NCBI GenBank assembly: GCA_902786615.1
Contig: CADADE010000010.1
Coordinates: 602 to 64,601, forward strand
Origin: Oscillospiraceae bacterium
GTDB lineage: Bacteria > Bacillota_A > Clostridia > Oscillospirales > Oscillospiraceae
DNA length: 64,000 nucleotides
Direction: 5' to 3'
Position numbers and translations under genes: made by a program. The notes beneath the pieces were generated by a model, which saw only the letters and a program-made list of their open reading frames with translations, was not told the origin of the DNA and made no database searches. How positions within the stretch are numbered: position 1 is the stretch's first letter; each line of letters starts with the position of its first letter. Shown piece after piece: positions 22,863 through 31,165 of the stretch.

Positions 22863-23542
22863 TGCTCTCCGAAACCTTTTACAAGCTCTGGAACGCGGGC
22901 ATCCTGCAGCGCGGTATATGGGAGACGATCTATATGACCGTGATCTCCACGGCGATATCCTATGTACTCGGCCTGCCTCTCGGCGTGGTTCTGACCGTCA
23001 CGGACCGCGAGGGCATCTATCCCATCCCCTGGCTCAACCGTGTGCTCGGCATGTTTGTAAATTTCTTCCGCTCGATTCCCTTTATTATCCTGATGGTTGC
23101 CATGCTCCCCGTGGCAAACTTTATTGTGGGCACCTCTCTCGGCAACAAGGCGATGATCGTCATGCTGGTGATCGCGGCCTCGCCTTACATCGCCCGCATG
23201 GTCGAATCCTCCATCAAGGAGGTGGACGCCGGCGTCATTGAGGCCGCCCAGTCCATGGGGGCCAACAATTTCCAGATCGTGACCAAGGTGCTGCTGCCGG
23301 AGGCAAAGCCCTCCCTCATTATGGGCGCGGTGATCTCCATGGTCACCATCCTCGGCTACTCCGCCATGTCCTCCACCATCGGCGGCACCGGCCTCGGCCA
23401 GATCGCCATCAGCTACGGCCATCAGCGCTTCAATCCCGATATCAAGTGGATCTGTGTATTTTTGACTGTAATAATCGTTCAGATTATTCAGGAGGTGGGG
23501 ACTGCCATTGCGCACCGCACCGATAAACGCATTACCAAGTAA
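22862..23542 (+). CDS. metI: Methionine ABC transporter permease MetI
   Basis: The 226-residue permease has five hydrophobic helices and the MetI EAA loop (E-A-A-Q-S-M-G-A-N-N-F-Q-I-V-T-K-V-L-L-P-E-A), which docks on MetN. R-S-I-P-F-I-I-L is the family's conserved helix start. The ATG at 22862 overlaps the metN stop; GGAGG lies within the end of metN. It forms a homodimeric membrane channel with two MetN subunits. Confidence 0.95.
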   Translation: MLSETFYKLWNAGILQRGIWETIYMTVISTAISYVLGLPLGVVLTVTDREGIYPIPWLNRVLGMFVNFFRSIPFIILMVAMLPVANFIVGTSLGNKAMIVMLVIAASPYIARMVESSIKEVDAGVIEAAQSMGANNFQIVTKVLLPEAKPSLIMGAVISMVTILGYSAMSSTIGGTGLGQIAISYGHQRFNPDIKWICVFLTVIIVQIIQEVGTAIAHRTDKRITK

Positions 23543-23575
23543 GACCCTAAAACAGTAGTAAAGGAGAAAATGAAC

Positions 23576-24499
23576 ATGAAAAGAAATTTCGCTCTGATCC
23601 TTGTCGTCGCGCTGCTGGCTCTGAGCCTGAGCGCCTGCGGCTCCTCCGCGCCTGCCGCCACTGCGGCTCCCACCGAGGCCCCCGCCGCCACTGAGGCCCC
23701 CGCCGCTACCGAGGCTCCCGCTGCCACCGAGGCTCCGGCTGCCACCGAGGCTCCCGCCGCGCGCACCACGCTCGTTGTCGGCGCAAGCTCCACCCCCCAC
23801 GGCGAGCTGCTTGAGATCGTAAAGCCCGTTCTCGCCGAGCAGGGCATTGACCTCGACATCAAGATCTATGACGACTACGTGCTGCCCAACACCGCCCTGC
23901 AGGACGGCTCCCTGGACGCCAACTACTTCCAGCACGCCCCCTATATGAACAGCTTCAACGCCTCCAACGGCACCGACCTTGTCTCCGCCGGGCTTGTCCA
24001 CTATGAGCCCATGGGCATTTACAGCTCCACCGTCAAGTCTCTTTCCGACCTGGCTGAAGGCGCCACCATCCTGGTTCCCGACGACGAGTCCAACCAGACT
24101 CGCGCCCTGCTCCTGCTCCAGCAGGAGGGCCTGATCGTCCTGCCCGAGGGCGCTTCCGTTGAGACCGCCCCCTCCGTGCTCGACATCGTGGACGCCAAGG
24201 GCTACAATGTGAAGGCTGCTCAGGCTGACACCGTTCCCTCCCTGCTCGCCAACAGCGACGCCGGTACCATTGCCGTCATCAACTACAACTACGCTCTGAA
24301 CGCCGGCTTCAAGACCACCGACGCCCTGGCAATCGAGGACGCCTCCGGCAATGCCGCCCAGACCTATGCAAACCTGGTCGCCGTTCGCCGCGGCGATGAG
24401 ACCCGCCCCGAGATCGTCGCTCTGGTTGCCGCCCTGCAGGACGGCGCTGTTGAGACCTTCAACGCCAACACCGGCGCAGGCATCGTCTCTATCAAGTAA
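23576..24499 (+). CDS. metQ: Methionine-binding lipoprotein MetQ
   Basis: The start at 23576 is preferred over 23570 because AAAGGAG is better spaced. A lipoprotein signal (L-S-L-S-A-C-G, Cys about residue 19) anchors the protein outside the membrane. A linker of five A-P-A-A-T-E-type repeats follows (about residues 24-60). The binding domain starts T-L-V-V-G-A-S-S-T-P-H-G-E-L-L and contains Y-D-D-Y-V-L-P-N-T-A-L and Y-F-Q-H, as in MetQ/NlpA proteins. It delivers methionine to MetI. The repetitive linker, also visible as a DNA repeat, would span the cell wall. Confidence 0.93.
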   Translation: MKRNFALILVVALLALSLSACGSSAPAATAAPTEAPAATEAPAATEAPAATEAPAATEAPAARTTLVVGASSTPHGELLEIVKPVLAEQGIDLDIKIYDDYVLPNTALQDGSLDANYFQHAPYMNSFNASNGTDLVSAGLVHYEPMGIYSSTVKSLSDLAEGATILVPDDESNQTRALLLLQQEGLIVLPEGASVETAPSVLDIVDAKGYNVKAAQADTVPSLLANSDAGTIAVINYNYALNAGFKTTDALAIEDASGNAAQTYANLVAVRRGDETRPEIVALVAALQDGAVETFNANTGAGIVSIK

Positions 24500-24524
24500 T
24501 TATTTCAAAAAGCAAGGAACTTTT

Positions 24525-24566
24525 GCCCCTGTTGCAGCGTCTGTTGCAATAGGGGCTTTTCTTTTT
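24525..24566 (+). terminator. Terminator of metNIQ
   Basis: GCCCCTGTTGCA and TGCAATAGGGGC pair with one mismatch and are followed by TTTTCTTTTT. Confidence 0.8.
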
Positions 24567-24636
24567 GCGAAAATGCGGTATAATATATAAAAAGATTCCG
24601 GCTTTTGTGTCCGGACAGTAAAGGAAGGCGAAACAC

Positions 24637-25422
24637 TTGAAGAAAAGAAATACCGTCAAAACCATTTTGATTGTTTTGTGTATCATTCTGCTGTGCGTTT
24701 TCCTGTACAGCGGTTACAGGATTATCAGCACGCTCCGGGGCTACAAGGAGGCCGAGAAGACCTATACCGAGGTGGCAAATCAGTTTGCCACGGTCGTCGC
24801 TGCCCCCACGCCTGTGCCTGTACAGCAGCAGGGCGACGGGATCGACCCCGAGGTCAGCCCCCTGCATATCGACTTTGCAGGTCTGCGCGCCCAGAGCGCG
24901 GACTATGTCGCCTGGATCTACGGCCCCAATACCGCCATCAACTATCCCGTGGCCTATACCTCAGATAACTTCTATTATCTCGACCACATCCCCGGTGAGA
25001 TCCAGAATGCCAACGGCACGATCTTCATCGACTGCCGCAACGCCTCCGACTTCTCCGATCAGAACACCTGCATTTACGGCCACAACATGAATGACGGCTC
25101 CATGTTTGCAAGTCTGCGCAACTACCGCGATGAGAGCTACTACCCTGAGCATAAGGTGATCTACCTCAGCACGCCGCAGTTTAACTATCGTATCGACCTG
25201 ATCGGCGGCTTCATCACCGAGCCGACCTCCTTCGCCTACGCCATGAACTTTGATTCGCCAGAACAGTTCATGGGCCACATCGAGCTGGTGCGCGATCTGT
25301 CCACCTTTAAGTCCGATGTACAGGTCAAGGAGACCGACAAGATCGTGACCCTCTCCACCTGCACCTATGAGCGCGACGACGGCCGCTATGTCGTGGTCGG
25401 CAAGCTCACCAGAATTCACTGA
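24637..25422 (+). CDS. Class B sortase
   Basis: Sortases are membrane-tethered Cys transpeptidases that attach surface proteins to peptidoglycan. The 261-residue protein has an N-terminal anchor helix (residues ~9-28) and a catalytic domain with the His in I-Y-G-H-N-M (~150), the Cys in L-S-T-C-T-Y-E (~244) and the Arg in D-G-R-Y-V-V-V-G-K-L (~252). The spacing and Y-G-H-N-M fit class B. The start is TTG after AGGAAGG. No substrate with a sorting signal and no other sortase gene is visible nearby, so it probably acts on proteins encoded elsewhere. Confidence 0.88.
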   Translation: MKKRNTVKTILIVLCIILLCVFLYSGYRIISTLRGYKEAEKTYTEVANQFATVVAAPTPVPVQQQGDGIDPEVSPLHIDFAGLRAQSADYVAWIYGPNTAINYPVAYTSDNFYYLDHIPGEIQNANGTIFIDCRNASDFSDQNTCIYGHNMNDGSMFASLRNYRDESYYPEHKVIYLSTPQFNYRIDLIGGFITEPTSFAYAMNFDSPEQFMGHIELVRDLSTFKSDVQVKETDKIVTLSTCTYERDDGRYVVVGKLTRIH

Positions 25423-25428
25423 CAGAAA

Positions 25429-25455
25429 GCCCCCGCCGCAGACGCGGCGGGGGTG
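25429..25455 (+). terminator. Stem-loop after the sortase gene
   Basis: GCCCCCGCCGC and GCGGCGGGGGT form a strong GC stem just after the sortase stop codon; the T-tract after it is short. Confidence 0.6.
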
Positions 25456-25466
25456 CTGTTATATAG

Positions 25467-25496
25467 AAAAACCACCGGTCTTTCGACCGGTGGTTT
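25467..25496. terminator. Bidirectional terminator, mainly for rpsU
   Basis: AAAACCACCGGTC and GACCGGTGGTTTT form a perfect 13-bp stem. On the minus strand it follows rpsU and ends in TTTTTC. Confidence 0.85.
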
Positions 25497-25505
25497 TACA
25501 TGTCA

Positions 25506-25691
25506 TTAATAGAAGCGCTTATTCTTGTTCTTGCGAGCGGCTTCGGACTTCTTGCGGCGCTTGACGCTGGGGCTCTGGTAGTACTCCTTCTTCCTGAGGT
25601 CGGCCAGAACGCCGGACTTCGCGCAGCTGCGCTTGAATCTCTTCAGAGCGTTGTCCAGAGACTCATTCTCCTTGACGTAGATTTCAGACAT
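25506..25691 (-). CDS. rpsU: 30S ribosomal protein S21
   Basis: The 61-residue basic protein ([20 protein letters not shown], then [12 protein letters not shown]) is S21, which helps the small subunit to recognise the Shine-Dalgarno region. Start at 25691, with GGGAGGG upstream; a longer frame to 25709 would begin inside the RBS. Confidence 0.95.
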   Translation of the reverse strand: MSEIYVKENESLDNALKRFKRSCAKSGVLADLRKKEYYQSPSVKRRKKSEAARKNKNKRFY

Positions 25692-25726
25692 GTATTTCCC
25701 TCCCTCCAAATACGCCTTGCGGCGCT

Positions 25727-28200
25727 TTAAGGGCCAATGAATTGGCTTTTAGCATTGGTATTATAACTCAAATTTATGATCTTGTTCTTCACGACGATGG
25801 TCTTGACGATCTGCATGCCCTGGAGCTGGCGCTGGATCTTTTCGTCGGCGCAGGCGGCGTCGATAATGAACTTTTCATCGGCATCGGCGGGGACGATGAT
25901 GGTGGAACGGAGCTTGCCGTTGACCTGCACGGCCATCTCGCGCTCGGCGTCCACGGTCTTGGCCTCGTCATACTTCGGCCAGTCCATCTGCATGGCCATC
26001 CTGCCGAACTTTGCGGCAAAGCCGAGCTGCTCCCACATCTCCTCGGCAATGTGCGGGGCGAAGGGAGAGAGCATCTCTACGAGGTACATGAGGTCGCCCT
26101 TCGTGCAGCCGTTGGCGTAGAACTCGTTGACCATGGTCATGAGCTGGGCGATGGCGGTGTTCATCTTGAGGGTGTCGATATCCTCGCCTCGTCCTTTGCC
26201 AGCTCCATCAGGTTCCAGCAGCGATCCAGGAAGCGCTTGGAGCCTTTTACGGCCTCGTCTGACCAGGTGGCGGTCTTCTCAAAGTCGCCGATGAACATGA
26301 TATACACGCGCATGGTGTCCGCGCCGTAGGCCTTGACCACGTCGTCAGGGTTGACGACGTTGCCGAGAGACTTGGACATCTTGACGCTGGTGCGCAGAGC
26401 CTCGCTGCCGTAGCGCTCGATGAGGGCCTGCTTCTCCTCCTCGGTATCGACATTGCCGACATAGTGCGGGTTCTTGCCGAGGATCATACCGTGGGAGGTG
26501 CGCTTCTGATACGGCTCCTTGGTGTGCACGACGCCGATGTCGTACAGGAACTTGTGCCAGAAGCGGCTGTACAGGAGATGCAGCGTGGTGTGCTCCATGC
26601 CGCCGTTATACCAGTCCACGGGGCCCCAGTATTCCTCAGCCTCCTTGGAGAAGGGAGCCTCGTCGTTGTGGGGGTCCATGTAGCGCAGGAAGTACCAGCA
26701 GGAGCCGGCCCAGTTGGGCATGGTGTCGGTCTCGCGCTTTGCCGGTCCGCCGCAGTGCGGGCAGGTGGTGTTGACCCAGTCGGTCATCTTGCTGAGGGGG
26801 GATTCGCCGTCGTCGGTGGGCTCATAGCTCTCCACCTGCGGGAGGACAAGGGGCAGCTCGCTCTCCGGGATGGGGACCCAGCCGCACTTGTCGCAGTAAA
26901 CGAGTGGGATCGGCTCGCCCCAGTAGCGCTGGCGGGAGAAGACCCAGTCGCGCAGCTTGAAGTTGACCTTTTCCTTGCCCCAGCCCTGCTCCTCGGCGTA
27001 TTTCTTCATTGCGGGGATGGCCTCCTTGACGGTCATGCCGTTGAGGAAGCCGGAGTTTACCATGATGGCGTCCTCATCCTTGGAGACGAAGGCCTCCTTG
27101 GTGATATCGCCGCCCTTGACGACCTCCACGATGGGAAGGCCGAACTTGGTGGCAAACTCCCAGTCGCGCTGGTCATGACCCGGCACGCCCATGACGATGC
27201 CGGTGCCGTAGCCCATAAGGACATAGTCGGAGGTGAACATGGGAACAACAGCGCCGGTGGCGGGATTGATGACCTCAATGCCCTCGAGACGCACGCCGGT
27301 CTTGTCCTTGTTCAGTTCGCCGCGCTCGAAGTCGGACTTGCGGGAAGCCGCCTCCTGATAGGCCGCGACAGCGTCCCAGTTTTTGATAAGTCCCTTCCAC
27401 TTCTCAAGCAGCGGGTGTTCGGGAGAGATGACCACATAGCTCACACCGAAGAGGGTATCGGCACGGGTGGTGTAGACGGTGATATCGTCGGGAGTGTTGG
27501 TCTTGAAGGTGACCTCGCAGCCGGTGGAGCGGCCGATCCAGTTCTTCTGCTGCACCTTGACGCGCTCGATGAAGTCCAGATCGTCCAGATCGTCGATCAG
27601 GCGGTCGGCATATTTTGTGATGCGCAGCATCCACTGGCTCTTCTCCTTGCGCACGACCGGGGAGCCGCAGCGCTCGCACACACCCTCGACCACCTCTTCA
27701 TTGGCAAGGCCGCATTTGCAGCTTGTGCACCAGTTGATGGGCATGGTGGTCTTGTAGGCCAGGCCATGCTTGAACATCTGCAGGAAGATCCACTGTGTCC
27801 ACTTGTAGTACTTGGGATCGGTGGTGTCCACGACGCGGTCCCAGTCGAAGCCGTAGCCGAGCATCTTGAGCTGTCTCGTGAAGTTCTCGATGTTCTGCTT
27901 CGTGACGATGGCGGGGTGGATGTGGTTCTTGATGGCAAAGTTCTCCGTCGGCAGACCGAAGGCGTCAAAGCCGATGGGATAGAGGACGTTGTAGCCCTCC
28001 ATGCGTTTTTTCCTGGTGACGATGTCAATGGCGGTGAAGGGGCGCGGATGGCCCACGTGCAGGCCCGCGGCCGAGGGGTACGGGAACTCGATGAGGCCGT
28101 AGAACTTCGGCTTGTCGCTGCCGGTGACGGCGGCGTAGGGCTTGCTGACTTCCCATTTGTCCTGCCATTTCTTCTCAATGGCGGCGAAATCATATCTCAT
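25727..28200 (-). CDS. leuS: Leucyl-tRNA synthetase, frame interrupted by a one-base indel near 26187
   Basis: LeuRS charges tRNA-Leu. The main frame (26161-28200, 679 residues) has the HIGH-type motif [14 protein letters not shown], the CP1 editing domain with T-T-R-A-D-T-L-F-G, zinc-binding Cys pairs, and K-M-S-K-S (near residue 620). It then ends prematurely. The remaining 140 residues (anticodon-binding domain, [14 protein letters not shown]) continue in another frame. Restoring one G in GAGGCGAGG (minus strand, about 26187) gives [12 protein letters not shown] and an intact ~815-residue enzyme. As leuS is essential, a sequence or assembly error is the likeliest cause. Confidence 0.93.
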
Positions 28201-28236
28201 ATTGGATCTTCTCTCCCTAAAGTGAAATAACGAAAA

Positions 28237-28599
28237 TTACCCGGCGCTCACCAGGGTCTTGGGGTCTACCACGGCGGCGTCGCTCCACAGGCGCTCCAGA
28301 TCATAGAACTTTCTGGCCTCGTCGGTGAAAACGTGGACGATCACGCAGCCGAAGTCCATCAGCACCCAGATGTCCGAACGCAGACCCTCGCGGCGCGTGG
28401 GGGGCTCTCCGGCCTCGGAGAGCTGCTTGTCCACTTCGTCGACCAGGGCCTTGATGTGGGTGGAGGAGGTACCGTTGCAGATGACAAAGTAGTCGGCGAG
28501 CACGGTATGCTCCGTGGTTCTGAGGACCTTGACGTCCTTGGCCTTTTTGTCCTCGAGGGCTTTTGCGGCGATCGAGGCGATCTGTTCGGCAGTAAGCAT
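28237..28599 (-). CDS. rsfS: Ribosome silencing factor RsfS
   Basis: RsfS binds ribosomal protein L14 and blocks joining of the subunits when nutrients are short. The 120-residue length and the motifs A-D-Y-F-V-I-C-N-G-T-S-S-T-H, R-R-E-G and D-I-W-V-L-M-D-F-G-C-V-I-V-H-V-F (residues ~77-92) are diagnostic. It follows the nadD-yqeK fusion closely, the usual order nadD-yqeK-rsfS-leuS of Firmicutes. Confidence 0.95.
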   Translation of the reverse strand: MLTAEQIASIAAKALEDKKAKDVKVLRTTEHTVLADYFVICNGTSSTHIKALVDEVDKQLSEAGEPPTRREGLRSDIWVLMDFGCVIVHVFTDEARKFYDLERLWSDAAVVDPKTLVSAG

Positions 28600-28613
28600 G
28601 TTGTTTCCTCCTT

Positions 28614-29786
28614 TTAATGTGATTTGGTGTGCTTTTTGTACCAGTTGTAGGCGTCCATGGTGTCGTGGAAAATGGTCTTTCCGCGCTCGTTGAGATCCGC
28701 GATGGTCATCTCGAGTCCCAGCGCCATGGCCTTGTCCAGATCCTCAAAGCTGAGCTCCCGCAGCTCCTCCACGCCGTCAAAGTCGCGGTTCGGCTCGGTA
28801 TAGTCGGCAAGATAGAGGATCTTTTCGAGGGTGTTCATATCGGGCTTTCCGGTAGTGTGCCAGCGGATGGCCTCATAGATATCATCCGAGACGCCGAAGC
28901 GGTCCCGCGCCAGCGCGGCGCCCGTGCGCGCGTGCAGGAGCGAGGGGTTTTCCCGCTCGGCCGTTTCTAAAATGATACCATATTTTTCACACAGTTTCAA
29001 CTGTTTCTCTTTGCCCTGGGCTTTGGTGATATCGTGCAGAATGCCCGAGACGGCGGCCTTGTCGGGATCCTCGCCCCAGTGCATGGCAAGCATGACCGCC
29101 TGGCTCTCCACGCCCGTCACATGGGCGATGCGCCGCTCCTCCAGATAGGGCATGACCATTTGGCGCAGCCACGAAAGCTCGGGCTTTGCGTCATAGAAGC
29201 CGTTGCGGATGATGCATTCGTACACCGGCTGGGCCAGATCCTCCGCCCCGAGGCCGCGGCGGAGCTTATCACGGATTTCGGTGGAGCTCATGGGCAGGGG
29301 CGTATGGGGAATGACGATCACGCGCGCGCCGTTTTCCTTCTCGAGCTCTGCCTTGCAGGTCTCGATCTCATAACGGTCAAAGTCCTCCCGGCTCAGCACC
29401 GCGAGGGTGCAGCTCTCCAGCAGAAACTGCCAGCGATACCAGGTGCGGATGGACAGGAACATGTCCGTGCCCATCACGATGCAAATCTCCGCCCCCGGAT
29501 ATTTCTCCCGCAGGGCTTCCACGGTGTCGGCGGTATAGCTCTTCCCTTCCCGGCGGATCTCCATGTCCGAGACCTCCACTCCCGGGATGTCCCCAAAGGC
29601 GAGGCGGCAGAAGGCCAGCCGCTGTTCGGGTCCGGGGCTGTTCTGCTCGAGCTGCTTATGCGGCGGGGTACTCGCGGGAATGATCAGGAATTTGTCCGGC
29701 TTCAGGGTCTCGGCGGCTGCGCGGGCAGCCTCGGCATGTCCGATGTGCGGCGGATTGAAGCTGCCGCCGTAAATGGCGATCCTCAT
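28614..29786 (-). CDS. nadD: Fused nicotinate-nucleotide adenylyltransferase (NadD) and YqeK HD-domain phosphatase
   Basis: The 390-residue protein joins two normally separate genes. Residues 1-~190 are NadD: G-G-S-F-N-P-P-H-I-G-H (nucleotide-binding), F-L-I-I-P-A-S-T-P-P-H-K and M-S-S-T-E-I-R, which makes NaAD from nicotinate mononucleotide and ATP. Residues ~200-390 are YqeK: R-I-A-H-V-T-G-V, L-H-D-I-T-K (HD motif), I-R-W-H-T-T-G-K-P and L-A-D-Y-T-E-P-N-R, a metal-dependent hydrolase of diadenosine tetraphosphate. The start overlaps the end of yhbY by 4 bases. In most Firmicutes nadD and yqeK are adjacent, so the fusion follows simple loss of the intervening stop. Confidence 0.93.
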   Translation of the reverse strand: MRIAIYGGSFNPPHIGHAEAARAAAETLKPDKFLIIPASTPPHKQLEQNSPGPEQRLAFCRLAFGDIPGVEVSDMEIRREGKSYTADTVEALREKYPGAEICIVMGTDMFLSIRTWYRWQFLLESCTLAVLSREDFDRYEIETCKAELEKENGARVIVIPHTPLPMSSTEIRDKLRRGLGAEDLAQPVYECIIRNGFYDAKPELSWLRQMVMPYLEERRIAHVTGVESQAVMLAMHWGEDPDKAAVSGILHDITKAQGKEKQLKLCEKYGIILETAERENPSLLHARTGAALARDRFGVSDDIYEAIRWHTTGKPDMNTLEKILYLADYTEPNRDFDGVEELRELSFEDLDKAMALGLEMTIADLNERGKTIFHDTMDAYNWYKKHTKSH

Positions 29787-30088
29787 TTCTTCTTGTCCTT
29801 TATCAATTCGATTTTCGGTTCCTTCTCGTTGCGTTTGTAGAGCACAAACTTGGTGCCGATCACCTGCACCTGCTCGGCCTTGCAGGCCTCGCTGAGCGCG
29901 TCGCAGGCCTCGCGGGCGGTGAGCATGGAGTTTTCCAGCACCTTGCCCTTGACAAGCTCGCGCGCCTTGAGCGCGGCGGCGACGGAGGCGATCACGCTGT
30001 CGGTGATGCCGCCCTTGCCGATCTGGATGATGGTATCCTCGGCCATGGCCAGCCCCCGAAGCTGGGCCCGCTGCTTACTTGTAATCAT
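29783..30088 (-). CDS. yhbY: YhbY/CRM-domain RNA-binding protein
   Basis: This 101-residue CRM-domain protein contains L-T-S/I-T-S-K-Q-R-A-Q-L-R-G-L-A, I-Q-I-G-K-G-G-I-T-D (GxxG loop, residues ~22-31) and V-Q-V-I-G-T-K-F-V-L-Y-K-R. It binds pre-50S particles and helps ribosome assembly. It lies between ftsY and nadD-yqeK in the same transcription direction. Confidence 0.93.
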   Translation of the reverse strand: MITSKQRAQLRGLAMAEDTIIQIGKGGITDSVIASVAAALKARELVKGKVLENSMLTAREACDALSEACKAEQVQVIGTKFVLYKRNEKEPKIELIKDKKK

Positions 30089-30100
30089 ACATTTCTCCTT

Positions 30101-31006
30101 TTATTTGAACAGTGCTTCGATGTAGTCCTTGGGGTTGAACGGGATCAGATCGTCGATCCCCTCGCCGACGCCGACGAATTTGACGGGCAGCTTGAGGCGG
30201 TTGGCAATGGCGAAGACAACGCCGCCCTTGGCCGTGCCGTCAAGCTTTGTGAGCACGATGCCGGTGAGACCGGCGGTCTCCAGAAACTGCTCCGCCTGAA
30301 GAAGCCCGTTCTGGCCGGTCGTGGCGTCGAGCACCATAAGAGTTTCCACGTCCGCGCCGGGCAGCTCCCTGTCGATGATGCGGCGCATCTTGGAAAGCTC
30401 GCTCATGAGGTTTGCCTTGTTGTGGAGGCGGCCTGCCGTGTCGATGATAATGACGTCATGGCCCCTGGCCTTTCCGGCGCAGATGCCGTCATAGACCACG
30501 GCGGCGGGGTCGCTCCCCTCCTCATGGCGGACAATGTCCACGCCCGCCCGGTCGGCCCAGACCTGCAGTTGCTCGGCCGCGGCTGCGCGGAAGGTGTCGC
30601 CCGCGCAGAGCAGGACCTTCTTGCCCTGGGACTTGAGCAGGGCCGCAAGCTTGCCGATGGTGGTGGTCTTGCCGACGCCGTTGACGCCCACCATCAGGAT
30701 CACGCTGGGCGTGGTGTTGAGTTTGAGTTCGCTGTCGCCCGCGTTCAGCTCCTTCTTGAGCTCGTCGATCAAAACCTCCCTGGCCTTGTCGCCGCGCTTG
30801 ATGTTCTTGTCAAAGCAGAGATAGTGCATGGAGGTGACGACTCTGTCCACCGTGTCCACGCCCATGTCCGCCATAATGAGCAGCTCTTCCAGCTCGTCAA
30901 AGAAATCATCGTCATCCGGACGGTAGTTCCGGAAGATCTCCTCCAGATCTTCCATCTTTACTCTGGTCTTGGTCAGACCGGAAAAGATCTTATCAAAAAA
31001 TCCCAT
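30101..31006 (-). CDS. ftsY: Signal recognition particle receptor FtsY
   Basis: The SRP receptor GTPase targets ribosomes making membrane proteins. The 301-residue protein has a short N-domain and the NG GTPase core: [13 protein letters not shown] (P loop, ~105-117), [24 protein letters not shown] and V-G-E-G-I-D-D-L. The acidic A-domain of some FtsY proteins is absent, as usual in Firmicutes. It follows smc after a 160-base gap that holds a dispersed repeat. Confidence 0.96.
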   Translation of the reverse strand: MGFFDKIFSGLTKTRVKMEDLEEIFRNYRPDDDDFFDELEELLIMADMGVDTVDRVVTSMHYLCFDKNIKRGDKAREVLIDELKKELNAGDSELKLNTTPSVILMVGVNGVGKTTTIGKLAALLKSQGKKVLLCAGDTFRAAAAEQLQVWADRAGVDIVRHEEGSDPAAVVYDGICAGKARGHDVIIIDTAGRLHNKANLMSELSKMRRIIDRELPGADVETLMVLDATTGQNGLLQAEQFLETAGLTGIVLTKLDGTAKGGVVFAIANRLKLPVKFVGVGEGIDDLIPFNPKDYIEALFK

Positions 31007-31027
31007 TCAAATCTCTCCTTCCATTTT

Positions 31028-31128
31028 GGCTCCCTCTCTGAGGGAGCATCGCGACGCGCGAGAAACGCGTGACGATCAAAGCTTGCTGTCACAGCGTGTC
31101 CCCCGCAAGCGCTGTGACTGAGGGAGTC
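31028..31128. repeat. Dispersed intergenic repeat, long copy
   Basis: Begins GGCTCCCTCTCTGAGGGAGC and ends GACTGAGGGAGTC. The ends match those of the copy at 42732-42775. The interior holds further palindromes (ACGCGCGAGAAACGCGT and a CACAGCG/CGCTGTG pair). Located between smc and ftsY. Confidence 0.7.
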
Positions 31129-31165
31129 TTCTCCTCATTTGCATTGCTTTAAGGGGGTGCGCTTA

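Noticed and set aside
23655..23765. Tandem repeat as possible CRISPR or minisatellite
   Set aside because: It encodes in-frame A-P-A-A-T-E linker units of the MetQ lipoprotein; there are no spacers.
26161..26200. Programmed frameshifting in leuS
   Set aside because: No slippery heptamer, stimulating SD-like site or pseudoknot is evident, and no leuS is known to use it; an indel error is simpler.
26464..28230. 588-codon plus-strand open frame
   Set aside because: Antisense to leuS, whose catalytic motifs are unmistakable.
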